Source: Comamonadaceae bacterium OH2545_COT-014
GTDB lineage: Bacteria > Pseudomonadota > Gammaproteobacteria > Burkholderiales > Burkholderiaceae_C
Assembly (NCBI GenBank): GCA_003859965.1
Contig: RQYR01000001.1
Span: 62,001-126,000 of the forward strand
Length of the DNA: 64,000 nucleotides
Reading direction: 5' to 3'
Position 1 is the first letter of the stretch. Each line of letters begins with the position of its first letter. A program made the position numbers and the translations under genes. The notes beneath the pieces are model-generated. The model did no database searches, was not told the origin of the DNA, and saw only the letters and a program-made list of their open reading frames with translations. Positions 28,091-36,164 of the stretch are shown here, one piece after another.

Positions 28091-28909
28091 ATGCCTGAAT
28101 TGCCTGAAGTGGAAGTCACGCGGCGCAGCGTTGCCAGCCGCGTGCAAGGTGCGCGCATTCTGGCGGTGCGCCTGGGCAAGCCCTTGCGCTGGCCGCTGGA
28201 CATGGCGCCCGGCGCACTGGCCGGGCAAACCGTGACAGACGTGGGCCGACGCGGCAAATACCTGCTGCTGCATCTGGCGCCCGGCGGCGTGCTGCTGGTG
28301 CACCTGGGCATGTCTGGCAGCCTGGGATTTTGGCGCGAGCCGCCGGCGCCGGGCCCGCATGACCATTTCGACCTGCTCACCACCGCAGGCGTGTTGCGCC
28401 TGCACGATCCGCGCCGCTTTGGCGCCGTGGTCTGGTCGCCCCATGCCGACATGGGCATGGCCGCCAAATTGCTGGGCAAGCTGGGCATGGAGCCTTTGTC
28501 GGCTGATTTCGACCCCGCCCGCTTTCACGCCGGCCTGCGCCGCCGCCAGGCGCCTGTCAAGCAGGTGCTGCTGGGCGGCGATCTGGTCGTGGGCGTGGGC
28601 AACATCTATGCGTCCGAGGCCTTGTTCATGGCCGGCATCCGGCCCACGGTGGCCGCCAGCCGGCTGTCGCGCCCGCGCGCAGACCGGCTGCACGCCGCCA
28701 TTCGCGAGGTGCTGGCCCGTGCCGTGGCGCGTGGCGGCAGCACGCTGCGTGACTTTGTGGGTGTGGACGGCAACGCCGGGCACTTTCAGCTGGAATCGGC
28801 CGTGTACGGCCGCGCCGGCCAGCCTTGCCGCGCATGCGGCGCTCCCATCCGCCGTCTGATTCAGGGCCAGCGCGCCACTTATTACTGCCCGGTTTGCCAG
28901 AAGGCCTGA
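28091..28909 (+). CDS. mutM: Formamidopyrimidine-DNA glycosylase MutM (Fpg)
   Basis: MutM removes 8-oxoguanine and formamidopyrimidines from DNA and cleaves the resulting abasic site. The 272-residue protein has the invariant N-terminus [12 protein letters not shown] (Pro2 nucleophile, Glu3), the lesion-loop region [11 protein letters not shown], the helix-two-turn-helix block [22 protein letters not shown] and a C-terminal zinc finger with two CxxC pairs (CRACG and CPVCQ). It opens a plus-strand series mutM, dynamin-like GTPase, mutY. MutY is the partner glycosylase of the GO system. Confidence 0.97.
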   Translation: MPELPEVEVTRRSVASRVQGARILAVRLGKPLRWPLDMAPGALAGQTVTDVGRRGKYLLLHLAPGGVLLVHLGMSGSLGFWREPPAPGPHDHFDLLTTAGVLRLHDPRRFGAVVWSPHADMGMAAKLLGKLGMEPLSADFDPARFHAGLRRRQAPVKQVLLGGDLVVGVGNIYASEALFMAGIRPTVAASRLSRPRADRLHAAIREVLARAVARGGSTLRDFVGVDGNAGHFQLESAVYGRAGQPCRACGAPIRRLIQGQRATYYCPVCQKA

Positions 28910-28913
28910 AAAA

Positions 28914-28973
28914 TCACAAGAAAATAAGCCTTTTAGGCAGTAATAGAAAAGGTTTTTAGCTATCTTTTTTAAA
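28914..28973 (-). repeat. AT-rich intergenic repeat, copy C
   Basis: Read on the minus strand, this copy has AAAAAAGATAGCT, a middle with CTGCCTAAAAGGC, and a T-rich end. It matches the layout of copy D. It lies directly after the mutM stop, in a spacer of about 240 bases before the dynamin-like gene. Confidence 0.5.
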
Positions 28974-29152
28974 GTAAATCATTGCATCCCATCCACGACC
29001 AGACAAGCGCCAAGCGCCGTATCCGCCGCTTCTGCCCCAGAAAAGAAGATACACGGCCCCTGTCTGTCCATCACAACGCCACGCAAACAGAGGGTGCCAC
29101 CAAGTGATACCCGGTGTAATATCTTGAGACAATTTCAGGGAGAACCCGGTCT

Positions 29153-31147
29153 GTGGCCATTACCACCTTCAACCAGCAATTCGACCAGCACCACACATGG
29201 CGCAATGGCATGGCGCAGCGCCTGCGCGCCTTGGCCGACTGGCTGAAAGAGCAGGATCTGCTTGACGATGCCGCGAGCGAGCGCGTGCAGCAGCTGCTGG
29301 AACAGCTGCGCTCCGACAAGGTCATGGTGGCTTTCGTGGCCGAGTTCTCGCGCGGCAAGTCGGAGCTGATCAACGCCGTCTTCTTCGCCGGTTACGGGCG
29401 CCGCATCATGCCGGCCAGTGCGGGCCGCACCACCATGTGCCCCACCGAGCTGGGCTGGGACCCCGATGTGCCGCCCTGCCTGCGGCTGCTGCCCATTGAG
29501 ACGCGGCTGGAGCCGCAATCGCTGATCGACTGGCGCATGGCGCCCGAGAAATGGACGCGCGTTGACCTGGACGTGAACAACGCCGACCAGTTGGCCAGCG
29601 TGATGGAGAAAGTGTCGGAAACACTGCGCGTTTCCGTGGACGAAGCCCGCGCCCTGGGCTTCTGGCACGACGAAAGGCCCGAAGACAACCCCCCCATCAA
29701 CGCCTCCGGCGAAGTCGAGGTGCCGCGCTGGCGGCACGCGCTCATCAACATGGCGCACCCGCTGCTCAAACAAGGGTTGGTGGTGCTGGACACGCCGGGG
29801 CTGAACGCCATCGGCGCCGAACCGGAACTGACCGTCAGCCTCATCCCGCAGGCGCAGGCCGTGGTGTTCATCCTGGCGGCTGACACGGGCGTGACCAAGT
29901 CCGACCAGGCCATCTGGCGCGAACACCTGGCGCCCATGGCCACGGGCAGCGGCTCCCGCTTCGTGGTGCTCAACAAGATCGACACGCTGTGGGACGCACT
30001 CAGCACACCCGCGCAAATTGATTCGCAAATCGCCCGCCAGCGCGCCCTGACCGCCGAAACCCTGGCCCTGCAAAGCGATCAGGTCATCGCCATCTCGGCC
30101 CAGAAAGGGCTGCTGGCCAAGGTGCGCGGTGACGAGGCGCTGCTGGCCGAAAGCCGCCTGCCCCAGTTCGAGGACCTGCTGGGCAAGCAGGTGCTGAGCG
30201 GGCGCGAGGCCATGCTGGAGCAGACCCTGCGCATCGTGGTGGACAACGTGCACAGCGCATCGGCCCGGGTGCTGGGCGTGCGCCGCCGCGAGCTGGCTGA
30301 ACAAAAGCAGGAGCTGCAAGGCCTGCGCGGCAAGAACCAGGCCGTGATCCGCCAGATGCGCCTGCGCATCGACATGGAAAAAAGCGAGTTCGACCGCAGC
30401 GGCGCCAGCCTGCAAGCCGTGCGTTCCGTGCACATGAAACTGCTGCGCGAAGTCATCAAACTGCTGGGCACGTCTTCCATCAAGAAAGAGCTGGCCGGGC
30501 TGAGCGTGGCGCTGCGCGAGCCCGGCATCAAGTTCGGCCTGAAAAAAGCCTACGGCCAGGCGTTTGACAACTTGCGCAACATCATCCGCCAGGTGCAGTC
30601 GCTGGAGACCGAAATCCAGTCCATGCTCAACGGCGCTTTCCGCCAGCTCAACACCGAATACGGCTTTTCACTGCAACCGCCCTCGGCGCCCGACATGACG
30701 CGCTTTGAAGAAGACCTGAGCGCGGTCGAACGCAGCCACCTGCAATATCTGGGCGTGGGCAACCTGTTCCAGCTGGCCCGCCCCGAGTTCACTGAAAAGC
30801 TCGTGCGGGCGCTGGCCGCGCGCGTGCGTTCCATCTTCGAAACCGCGCTGGGCGAGATCGAGCTGTGGAACAAAACCTCCTCCTCGCAGCTTGACGCCCA
30901 GTTGCGCGAGCGCCGCCGCGCCTACAACCGGCGCATGGAAGCCATCACACGCATTCAGGACGCCGCTGGCAGTCTGGATCAGCGCCTGCTCGAAATCGAC
31001 GAGCAGGAAGCCCAGCTGGCCGACACCGCCGTGGCCCTGGAGCGCCAGGTGCGCGAACTGCTGGTCAGCGCCGTGATGCCCCAGCCTGCCCAGGCAGCAG
31101 CGCCCGCCCACTCGCCAGAAATGCTGGCCGTGCCCCTGCCCGCGTGA
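29153..31147 (+). CDS. Dynamin-like GTPase between mutM and mutY
   Basis: This is a large GTPase of 664 residues of the bacterial dynamin-like class. The GTPase domain has P-loop AEFSRGKS (63-70), a switch region with TTMCPTEL, G3 motif LDTPGLNAI (DTPG at 213-216) and G4 motif NKID (274-277). The remainder is long alpha-helix and coiled coil (for example RRRELAEQKQELQGLR and DQRLLEIDEQEAQLADT), as in dynamin stalks. There is no clear transmembrane paddle. The start is GTG at 29153, preceded by GGGAGA. Its stop overlaps the GTG start of mutY (GTGA), so the two are translationally coupled. Bacterial dynamins act in membrane remodelling or repair, or in phage response; the function here is unknown. 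Confidence 0.88.
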   Translation: MAITTFNQQFDQHHTWRNGMAQRLRALADWLKEQDLLDDAASERVQQLLEQLRSDKVMVAFVAEFSRGKSELINAVFFAGYGRRIMPASAGRTTMCPTELGWDPDVPPCLRLLPIETRLEPQSLIDWRMAPEKWTRVDLDVNNADQLASVMEKVSETLRVSVDEARALGFWHDERPEDNPPINASGEVEVPRWRHALINMAHPLLKQGLVVLDTPGLNAIGAEPELTVSLIPQAQAVVFILAADTGVTKSDQAIWREHLAPMATGSGSRFVVLNKIDTLWDALSTPAQIDSQIARQRALTAETLALQSDQVIAISAQKGLLAKVRGDEALLAESRLPQFEDLLGKQVLSGREAMLEQTLRIVVDNVHSASARVLGVRRRELAEQKQELQGLRGKNQAVIRQMRLRIDMEKSEFDRSGASLQAVRSVHMKLLREVIKLLGTSSIKKELAGLSVALREPGIKFGLKKAYGQAFDNLRNIIRQVQSLETEIQSMLNGAFRQLNTEYGFSLQPPSAPDMTRFEEDLSAVERSHLQYLGVGNLFQLARPEFTEKLVRALAARVRSIFETALGEIELWNKTSSSQLDAQLRERRRAYNRRMEAITRIQDAAGSLDQRLLEIDEQEAQLADTAVALERQVRELLVSAVMPQPAQAAAPAHSPEMLAVPLPA

Positions 31148-32238
31148 GTGGCGCCAGCGTCCGCTTTGCCACGCGCCTGGTGCGCTGGCAACGCCAGCAT
31201 GGGCGTCACGGCCTGCCGTGGCAGGGCACGCGCGACCCTTACCGCGTGTGGCTTTCCGAAATCATGCTGCAGCAAACGCAAGTGGCCACCGTGCGCGACT
31301 ATTACCCGCGCTTTCTCGCCCGCTTTCCCGACGTGGCCGCACTGGCTGCGGCCCCGGCCGACGATGTGATGGCGCTATGGAGCGGCCTGGGCTATTACAG
31401 CCGCGCCCGCCACCTGCACCGCTGCGCCCAGGAAGTTGTGGCGCACTTTGGCGGCCAGTTTCCACGCCAGGCCGAAACGCTGCAAACCCTGCCCGGCATT
31501 GGCCGCTCCACGGCCGCCGCCATTGCCGCCTTCTGCTTTGGCGAACGCGCCGCCATTCTGGACGGCAACGTCAAGCGCGTACTCACCCGCCACCTGGGCG
31601 TGGCCGATGACCTGGCCGTGGCGGCCCATGAAAAAGCCCTGTGGCAGCGGGCCGATGCACTGCTGCCCACCAGCCCGGCCGACATGCCTGCCTATACCCA
31701 GGCTCTGATGGATCTGGGCGCCACCGTCTGCACCGCCCGCCAGCCGCGCTGCGGCGCCTGCCCCGTTGCCGCCGACTGCGTGGCCCGCCGCGAAGGCACG
31801 CCTGAGCGCTACCCCGTCAAAACCCGCAAGCTCAAGCGCGGCCAGCAAACCCTGTGGCTGCTGCATGCCCACCAGACCGGCCAGACCGCCGTGTGGCTGC
31901 ACAAGCGGCCGGCGCGCGGCATCTGGGCCGGGCTGTACGCCCTGCCCGCCTTCGACACGCGCAGCGCGCTGCTGGCGGCGCTGCCCGCCGGCGTCTCCGT
32001 GACAGATCACGCGCCCTTCATCCATGTGCTGACCCACAAGGACTTGCACCTGCACCCCGTCAGCGCCCGCCTGCCCGGCCATGCTGCCCCGGCTACGCCC
32101 GGCGCCTGGCATGCGGACTGGGCTGCCCTGGGCCTGCCCGCGCCTGTCCGGCGGTTTCTGGAGTCAAACGCCTCCACGGCGCATGCAGGCGATGCCGCGC
32201 CCCTCCTGCCTTCACCTGCTTCCAACCAAGAGCCTTGA
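31144..32238 (+). CDS. mutY: Adenine DNA glycosylase MutY
   Basis: MutY removes adenine mispaired with 8-oxoguanine. The 364-residue protein has the catalytic Glu in SEIMLQQTQV (about 39), helix-hairpin-helix LPGIGRSTAAAI, catalytic Asp in LDGNVKRVL (about 140) and the iron-sulphur cluster Cys residues near 196, 203, 206 and 212. A C-terminal Nudix-like 8-oxoG recognition domain follows (ARGIWAGLYALPAF, HVLTHKDLHLHPV). It starts with GTG overlapping the stop of the dynamin-like gene. A convergent gene follows after about 150 bases containing two hairpins. Confidence 0.96.
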   Translation: MSGASVRFATRLVRWQRQHGRHGLPWQGTRDPYRVWLSEIMLQQTQVATVRDYYPRFLARFPDVAALAAAPADDVMALWSGLGYYSRARHLHRCAQEVVAHFGGQFPRQAETLQTLPGIGRSTAAAIAAFCFGERAAILDGNVKRVLTRHLGVADDLAVAAHEKALWQRADALLPTSPADMPAYTQALMDLGATVCTARQPRCGACPVAADCVARREGTPERYPVKTRKLKRGQQTLWLLHAHQTGQTAVWLHKRPARGIWAGLYALPAFDTRSALLAALPAGVSVTDHAPFIHVLTHKDLHLHPVSARLPGHAAPATPGAWHADWAALGLPAPVRRFLESNASTAHAGDAAPLLPSPASNQEP

Positions 32239-32241
32239 GGC

Positions 32242-32281
32242 GATGGGGCCATGCCCCATTTCCCATGCACGCACGCATGGG
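32242..32281. terminator. Two small hairpins between convergent genes
   Basis: ATGGGGCCATGCCCCAT (32243-32259) is a near-perfect palindrome. CCCATGC (32262-32268) pairs with GCATGGG (32275-32281). They lie between the mutY stop and the convergent membrane-protein gene. T-runs are weak, so termination is only a suggestion. Confidence 0.4.
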
Positions 32282-32386
32282 CGCGTGCACAGCCCAACAC
32301 CAAAAATGGCCGCTCAGGCTTATTCAGACCACCTTGATTGCTACATTTTTATGAGCAAAATACCCATGGCAGGTTGCAAGCCGCGC

Positions 32387-32803
32387 TCAATGCAGTGCGT
32401 CGGCGCGCTTGGCCGACTCGGGCGCGGGCTGGGATGGCGGCAACTCACGCCAGGCCACATCCTGCACATGGCCCGCGCCGCTGCCGGTGGCCTGGTTTGC
32501 ATCGGCGCGCGGGGTAGCGCTGCGCTTGGCGGCGCCAGGCCAGCGGCGGCGGGCGCTGTCGCGCCAATGCGCCCATTGCGCGGCCGGCGAAGCCCTGCGG
32601 CCCGTCAGCCAGGCGGCCAGCAGACTGACCAGCACGATCATCGTCAGGGCGAACAGCAAGCCGACCGTGAACAGCAGCGCCACCACGGCCAGCAGCATGC
32701 GAATCAGCCCGCCCGCCAGCCGGGCCAGCCAACCGGGTGCGGCCGCGCGCCCATAGCCGGCGGCATAAGAGGAAGTCAGTCGAGGGTCGTGCATGGCATT
32801 CAT
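32387..32803 (-). CDS. Small membrane protein of unknown function
   Basis: This is a protein of up to 138 residues that I do not recognise. A Gly/Ala/Tyr-rich N-terminus (SSYAAGYGRAAAPGW) is followed by one long or two tightly packed hydrophobic helices (about residues 30-70, LLAVVALLFTVGLLFALTMI VLVSLLAAWL), then a basic region (RRASPAAQWAHWRDSARRRW) and a polar tail. Starts at 32803 (MNAMHD) and 32794 (MHDPRL) are both possible. It is convergent with mutY and divergent from the cytochrome gene. The positive-inside rule would put the basic tail in the cytoplasm. Confidence 0.65.
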   Translation of the reverse strand: MNAMHDPRLTSSYAAGYGRAAAPGWLARLAGGLIRMLLAVVALLFTVGLLFALTMIVLVSLLAAWLTGRRASPAAQWAHWRDSARRRWPGAAKRSATPRADANQATGSGAGHVQDVAWRELPPSQPAPESAKRADALH

Positions 32804-33138
32804 CCGCCAACGGAGTACGCGCCGGGCGGGAAAGTTCATTGATCTATCAGGAGAAGGCCAGGAGAAAGGCCACCAACAGGGTATGAACGCACGGCCATTG
32901 TGCCGCGAGGCCGCGCACTGCATGCCCCGCGCCGCTTCACCAGCGCAGAGCCGCCCGCACATCCCATGGGCTGGCCGCTTCTTGAGCCAGGTCAAACAAG
33001 CCAGCCGGCCAATGGCGAAGATGGGCCAAGGCGCAAGGCATGGGCAGCGCGGCGGGTTTGCATGGAGGCTTGCCCGGATGACTGGTCACTACTGCCCTAA
33101 CCGCGCCCGTTTGCAAGGAAAACAAGGAGAACGCCACG
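32804..33138. other. Divergent spacer of about 335 bp
   Basis: This lies between the small membrane protein gene and the cytochrome gene. An AAGGAG ribosome site at 33124-33129 serves the cytochrome. I see open frames typical of high GC but no recognisable protein, RNA or repeat. Promoters for both flanking genes must lie here, but I cannot place them. Confidence 0.4.
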
Positions 33139-33456
33139 ATGAAAGCCTTTGCCACCCTTGCCGCTGGCCTGATCGCTGCCGCCGTGGCGCTGCCGGCCTC
33201 CGCCAGCCCCGAAGCCGCCATACACCGGGCCGGTTGCATGGCTTGCCACGCCAAGGGCCGGAAAATGATCGGCCCTTCCTTCCGTGACATCGCTGCTCGC
33301 TACAAAGGCCGGAAGGACAGCATGCGGCATCTGATGAACACTGTCCGCAGAGGCGGCGCCGGCGTTTATGGCCCCGTGCCCATGCCGCCCACAACGGCCG
33401 ACAAGATCAGCGACGCTGACTTGCAAGCCGCCGTGGCGTTCATCCTGAACTCATGA
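33139..33456 (+). CDS. Small periplasmic c-type cytochrome
   Basis: This is a class I cytochrome c of 105 residues. A Sec signal (MKAFATLAAGLIAAAVALPA, SAS) leads to a mature domain with haem motif CMACH (Cys33, Cys36, His37) and a likely axial Met near 82 in GPVPMPP. The pattern IGPSFRDIAARYKG and the C-terminal SDADLQAAVAFIL are typical of cytochrome c551/552-like soluble electron carriers. A good AAGGAG ribosome site precedes the ATG. It appears to be a single-gene unit; the redox partner is unknown. Confidence 0.9.
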   Translation: MKAFATLAAGLIAAAVALPASASPEAAIHRAGCMACHAKGRKMIGPSFRDIAARYKGRKDSMRHLMNTVRRGGAGVYGPVPMPPTTADKISDADLQAAVAFILNS

Positions 33457-33583
33457 CCTGGCCGCCTGGGCCTTCTGCCAGCGCCTTCACACTGCCGGCA
33501 CGGCCTGCGCGCATGGCATCATGGCTGCCGTGCGCTTTCGCACATTTTTGCACCCAACCGCGCCCACCCGAAAGGCCACCGCC

Positions 33584-34564
33584 ATGTCCCTAACCGTTCA
33601 AATCGCCCGCACTGGCGGGCCTGAAGCCATGCAACTGCTTGACTTGCCCGTGGGCGAACCGGGGCCGGGGGAAGTGCGCGTGCGCCACCACGCCATCGGG
33701 CTGAACTTCATCGACGTGTACCACCGCACCGGGCTGTATCCCCTGCCGCTGCCGCATGCGCTGGGCATGGAAGGCGCGGGCGTGGTGGAAGCCGTGGGCG
33801 AAGGCGTCACGCACCTGCGGGCGGGCGACCGCGTGGCCTACGCCAGCAACCCGCCCGGCAGCTACAGCCAGGCGCGCGTGATGCCCGCGCTGGCCGTGTG
33901 CCGGCTGCCGGATGACATCGCCTTCGACACCGCCGCCGCCATGATGCTCAAGGGTTTGACCGCGCAGTACCTGCTGCGCCGCACGCTGCCGGTGCAAGGG
34001 CTGCAAGCGGGCGACTTCATCCTCTGGCATGCCGCCGCTGGCGGCGTGGGCCTGATTGCCTGCCAATGGGCCAAAGCGCTGGGCTACCAGCTCATCGCCA
34101 CCGCCGGATCGGAAGAAAAATGCCAGCTAGCGCTTGCCAATGGGGCCACACACGCTATCAATTACAGAGCAGACGATTTTGCCGCGCGCGTGATGGAGAT
34201 CACTGGCGGCCAGGGCGTGAAAGTGGTGTACGACTCGGTGGGCAAGGACACATGGGAACAGTCACTCGCCTGCCTGCGCCCCTTCGGGCTGATGGCCAGC
34301 TTTGGCAACGCCAGCGGCCCCGTGCCGCCATTCGCGCCCACCGCGCTCGCGCCCAAGTGCCTGTACGTCACGCGCGCCACGCTGTTCACGCACATCGCCA
34401 CGCGCGAAAACTGCCAGCGCATGGCCGACGAGCTGTTCGACGTGGTGCGCAGCGGCCAGGTGAAGATCCGCATCGACCAGCGCTTTGCCCTGCAAGACGT
34501 GCAGGCCGCGCACCGGGCGCTGGAGGCGCGGCAGACCACCGGCTCCACCATCTTGCTGCCCTGA
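33584..34564 (+). CDS. qor: NADPH:quinone oxidoreductase (zinc-independent MDR family)
   Basis: This 326-residue protein is of the QOR type, which reduces quinones with NADPH. It has the N-terminal GPGEVRVRHHAIGLNFIDVYHRTGLYP (in parts), the glycine-rich cofactor motif AAAGGVGLIACQWAKALG near residue 150 and the block VVYDSVGKDTWEQSL. No zinc-binding Cys cluster is present. MSLTVQIART at 33584 is chosen; an upstream start at 33521 adds a non-conserved stretch. The segment about 34119-34185 uses CTA, CTT, ACA, AGA, GCA and TTT codons, which are uncommon in the rest of the gene, and resembles the AT-rich intergenic repeat (see findings). Confidence 0.92.
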   Translation: MSLTVQIARTGGPEAMQLLDLPVGEPGPGEVRVRHHAIGLNFIDVYHRTGLYPLPLPHALGMEGAGVVEAVGEGVTHLRAGDRVAYASNPPGSYSQARVMPALAVCRLPDDIAFDTAAAMMLKGLTAQYLLRRTLPVQGLQAGDFILWHAAAGGVGLIACQWAKALGYQLIATAGSEEKCQLALANGATHAINYRADDFAARVMEITGGQGVKVVYDSVGKDTWEQSLACLRPFGLMASFGNASGPVPPFAPTALAPKCLYVTRATLFTHIATRENCQRMADELFDVVRSGQVKIRIDQRFALQDVQAAHRALEARQTTGSTILLP

Positions 34565-34637
34565 GACCCCGGCAATCCGGGCCACGGCCCGATGCCCTTC
34601 CCCCTATCGGCCTCCAGGCGATCCACCCCGCAGCATG

Positions 34638-34668
34638 GCGAACAAGCCCCCGCCGGGGGCTTGTTCGC
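34638..34668. terminator. Strong hairpin between convergent qor and hdeD-like genes
   Basis: A perfect 14-base stem (34638-34651 with 34655-34668) has a three-base loop. It lies six bases beyond the stop of the hdeD-like gene and about 75 bases after qor. No long T-run follows on either strand, but the stem is strong and suits a shared bidirectional terminator. Confidence 0.65.
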
Positions 34669-34673
34669 CCGTT

Positions 34674-35237
34674 TCAGCGCGGCCGCGCCAGCTTGCGCAC
34701 CTTGAAGGCCAGCAACACCAGCAGCACGCCCAGCACAAAGGCATACGTGGCAATCATCCAGGCCACCGCCAGCGCTCCTGCACCCGGCTGCGCTATCAGC
34801 AGCACACCGAACACCAGCGAGGCCACACCCCCCAGGGCCATCAGCCACTCCCCCTGAATCTCCTGGCGCAACCGGATGGCGGCCACAATCTGGAGCACGC
34901 CCGTCACCACTGCCCATGCGGCGATGTAGTACAGCAGCACCAATGTGGTGATGCCTGGCATCACGAAAGTCAGCACGCCCACGACCACGCTTACCACGCC
35001 CCACAGCAACAGCACCCACCAGTGGCGGTTGCTCTGGCGGCTGGCCAGCGCGCTCCAGATTCCCAGTACCCCGTCGGCCAGCACATAGATGCCGAACACC
35101 AGCACCATGGCGGCAATGGAAATGCCCGGCTGGAACCAGGTCAGCAACGCGAACGCGATAGCGGCCAGCCCGCGCAGCAACAAGACCCACCAGTTGCGGG
35201 CCAATGCAGCGGACAAATGGGTAGAAGCAAAAGACAT
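34674..35237 (-). CDS. HdeD family membrane protein
   Basis: This 187-residue integral membrane protein has six predicted helices in three pairs, with the repeated pattern W(W)VLLLRGLAAIAFALLTWFQPG and HWWVLLLWGVVSVVVGVLTFVMPG typical of HdeD/DUF308. In E. coli HdeD is linked to acid resistance; elsewhere the role is unknown. It is a single-gene unit convergent with qor, and its end abuts a 14-bp hairpin. Confidence 0.86.
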   Translation of the reverse strand: MSFASTHLSAALARNWWVLLLRGLAAIAFALLTWFQPGISIAAMVLVFGIYVLADGVLGIWSALASRQSNRHWWVLLLWGVVSVVVGVLTFVMPGITTLVLLYYIAAWAVVTGVLQIVAAIRLRQEIQGEWLMALGGVASLVFGVLLIAQPGAGALAVAWMIATYAFVLGVLLVLLAFKVRKLARPR

Positions 35238-35333
35238 GGCGGCCTCTCCGGCAATGACTGAGAAGCCACTACTTTAGTCACCCAGCGGCAGCCATGGCCA
35301 CCACGTCCGGGGAAAGCGCGCCTGGCGGGCCGC

Positions 35334-35849
35334 TTAGCGCCCGCGCCGCACGCGGCGCAGCTCATCGGCGATGAGGCCGATGGCGCCCACGGTAATGGCC
35401 GCATCCGCCACGTTGAAGGCCGGGAAATGCCCCCGGTAGAACAGCGGGCTGAGAAAGGCCCAGTGAAAGTCCAGAAAGTCCACCACGTAGCCGTGGACGA
35501 TGCGGTCAATCACGTTGCCAATGGCGCCGCCCAAAATCATGCTGAGGCTGAAGGCAAACAGCCGCTGCCCGGCATGGGCGCGCAGCAGCCAGACGATGAA
35601 GCCCGCCGCGCCCAGCGCCAGCGCAATGAAAAACCAGCGCTGCCAGCCGCTGCCGCCCGCCAGGAAGGAAAAGGCCGCGCCCGTGTTGTGCGCCCGCACG
35701 ATGTTGAAAAAGCTCGTCACGACGGTGCTGTCGCCCAGCCGGTAATGGCCCACGATGAGCCATTTGGTGAACTGGTCCAGCACGACGACCAGCGCCGCCA
35801 GCGCCAGCCACAGGGCCATTGAGGAAGTGGATGTCTTGCGTGTTGCCAT
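35334..35849 (-). CDS. lspA: Lipoprotein signal peptidase LspA
   Basis: This is signal peptidase II, which cleaves prolipoproteins after lipid attachment in the inner membrane. The 171-residue protein has four helices and the conserved boxes [29 protein letters not shown] (catalytic Asp) and [14 protein letters not shown] (second catalytic Asp). It follows ileS in transcription direction with a spacer of 315 bases, longer than the usual tight ileS-lspA coupling. Confidence 0.95.
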   Translation of the reverse strand: MATRKTSTSSMALWLALAALVVVLDQFTKWLIVGHYRLGDSTVVTSFFNIVRAHNTGAAFSFLAGGSGWQRWFFIALALGAAGFIVWLLRAHAGQRLFAFSLSMILGGAIGNVIDRIVHGYVVDFLDFHWAFLSPLFYRGHFPAFNVADAAITVGAIGLIADELRRVRRGR

Positions 35850-36164
35850 GATGAGGAAAGCGAGCGGGGTCTAGGGTTCGTGGTGCGCCCGGACGCATGG
35901 GCCGGGTTGAAAAACATCAAGGCGCGAGGGCTGGCCGCCATGCACTTGGCGCTGGTGCGGGCCAAGCGGCCAAGCGGCCAAGCGCAGGGGCATGAGGCCG
36001 CGCCGTTCAGGGGCTGGGCGGTTCACGGCCGCATCGTGTGAGATGGCGGCTGCACAACCGGGGAGCCACGCCATCTCTGGCACGGCTCCTTGAACGGCCG
36101 TCATGCGCTTCTTCATGCGGCCCGGCAGGCCCGGGCGTGTTCAGAAGCGGCAACCCCCACGGCC
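35850..36164. other. ileS-lspA spacer with tandem repeat and hairpins
   Basis: The spacer holds three tandem copies of GCCAAGCGG (35961-35969, 35970-35978, and 35979-35987 with one change). It also holds two overlapping inverted repeats: GAGATGGC (36040-36047) with GCCATCTC (36070-36077), and GGAGCC (36062-36067) with GGCTCC (36083-36088). No gene was recognised. The hairpins could end ileS transcription or control lspA. Confidence 0.5.
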
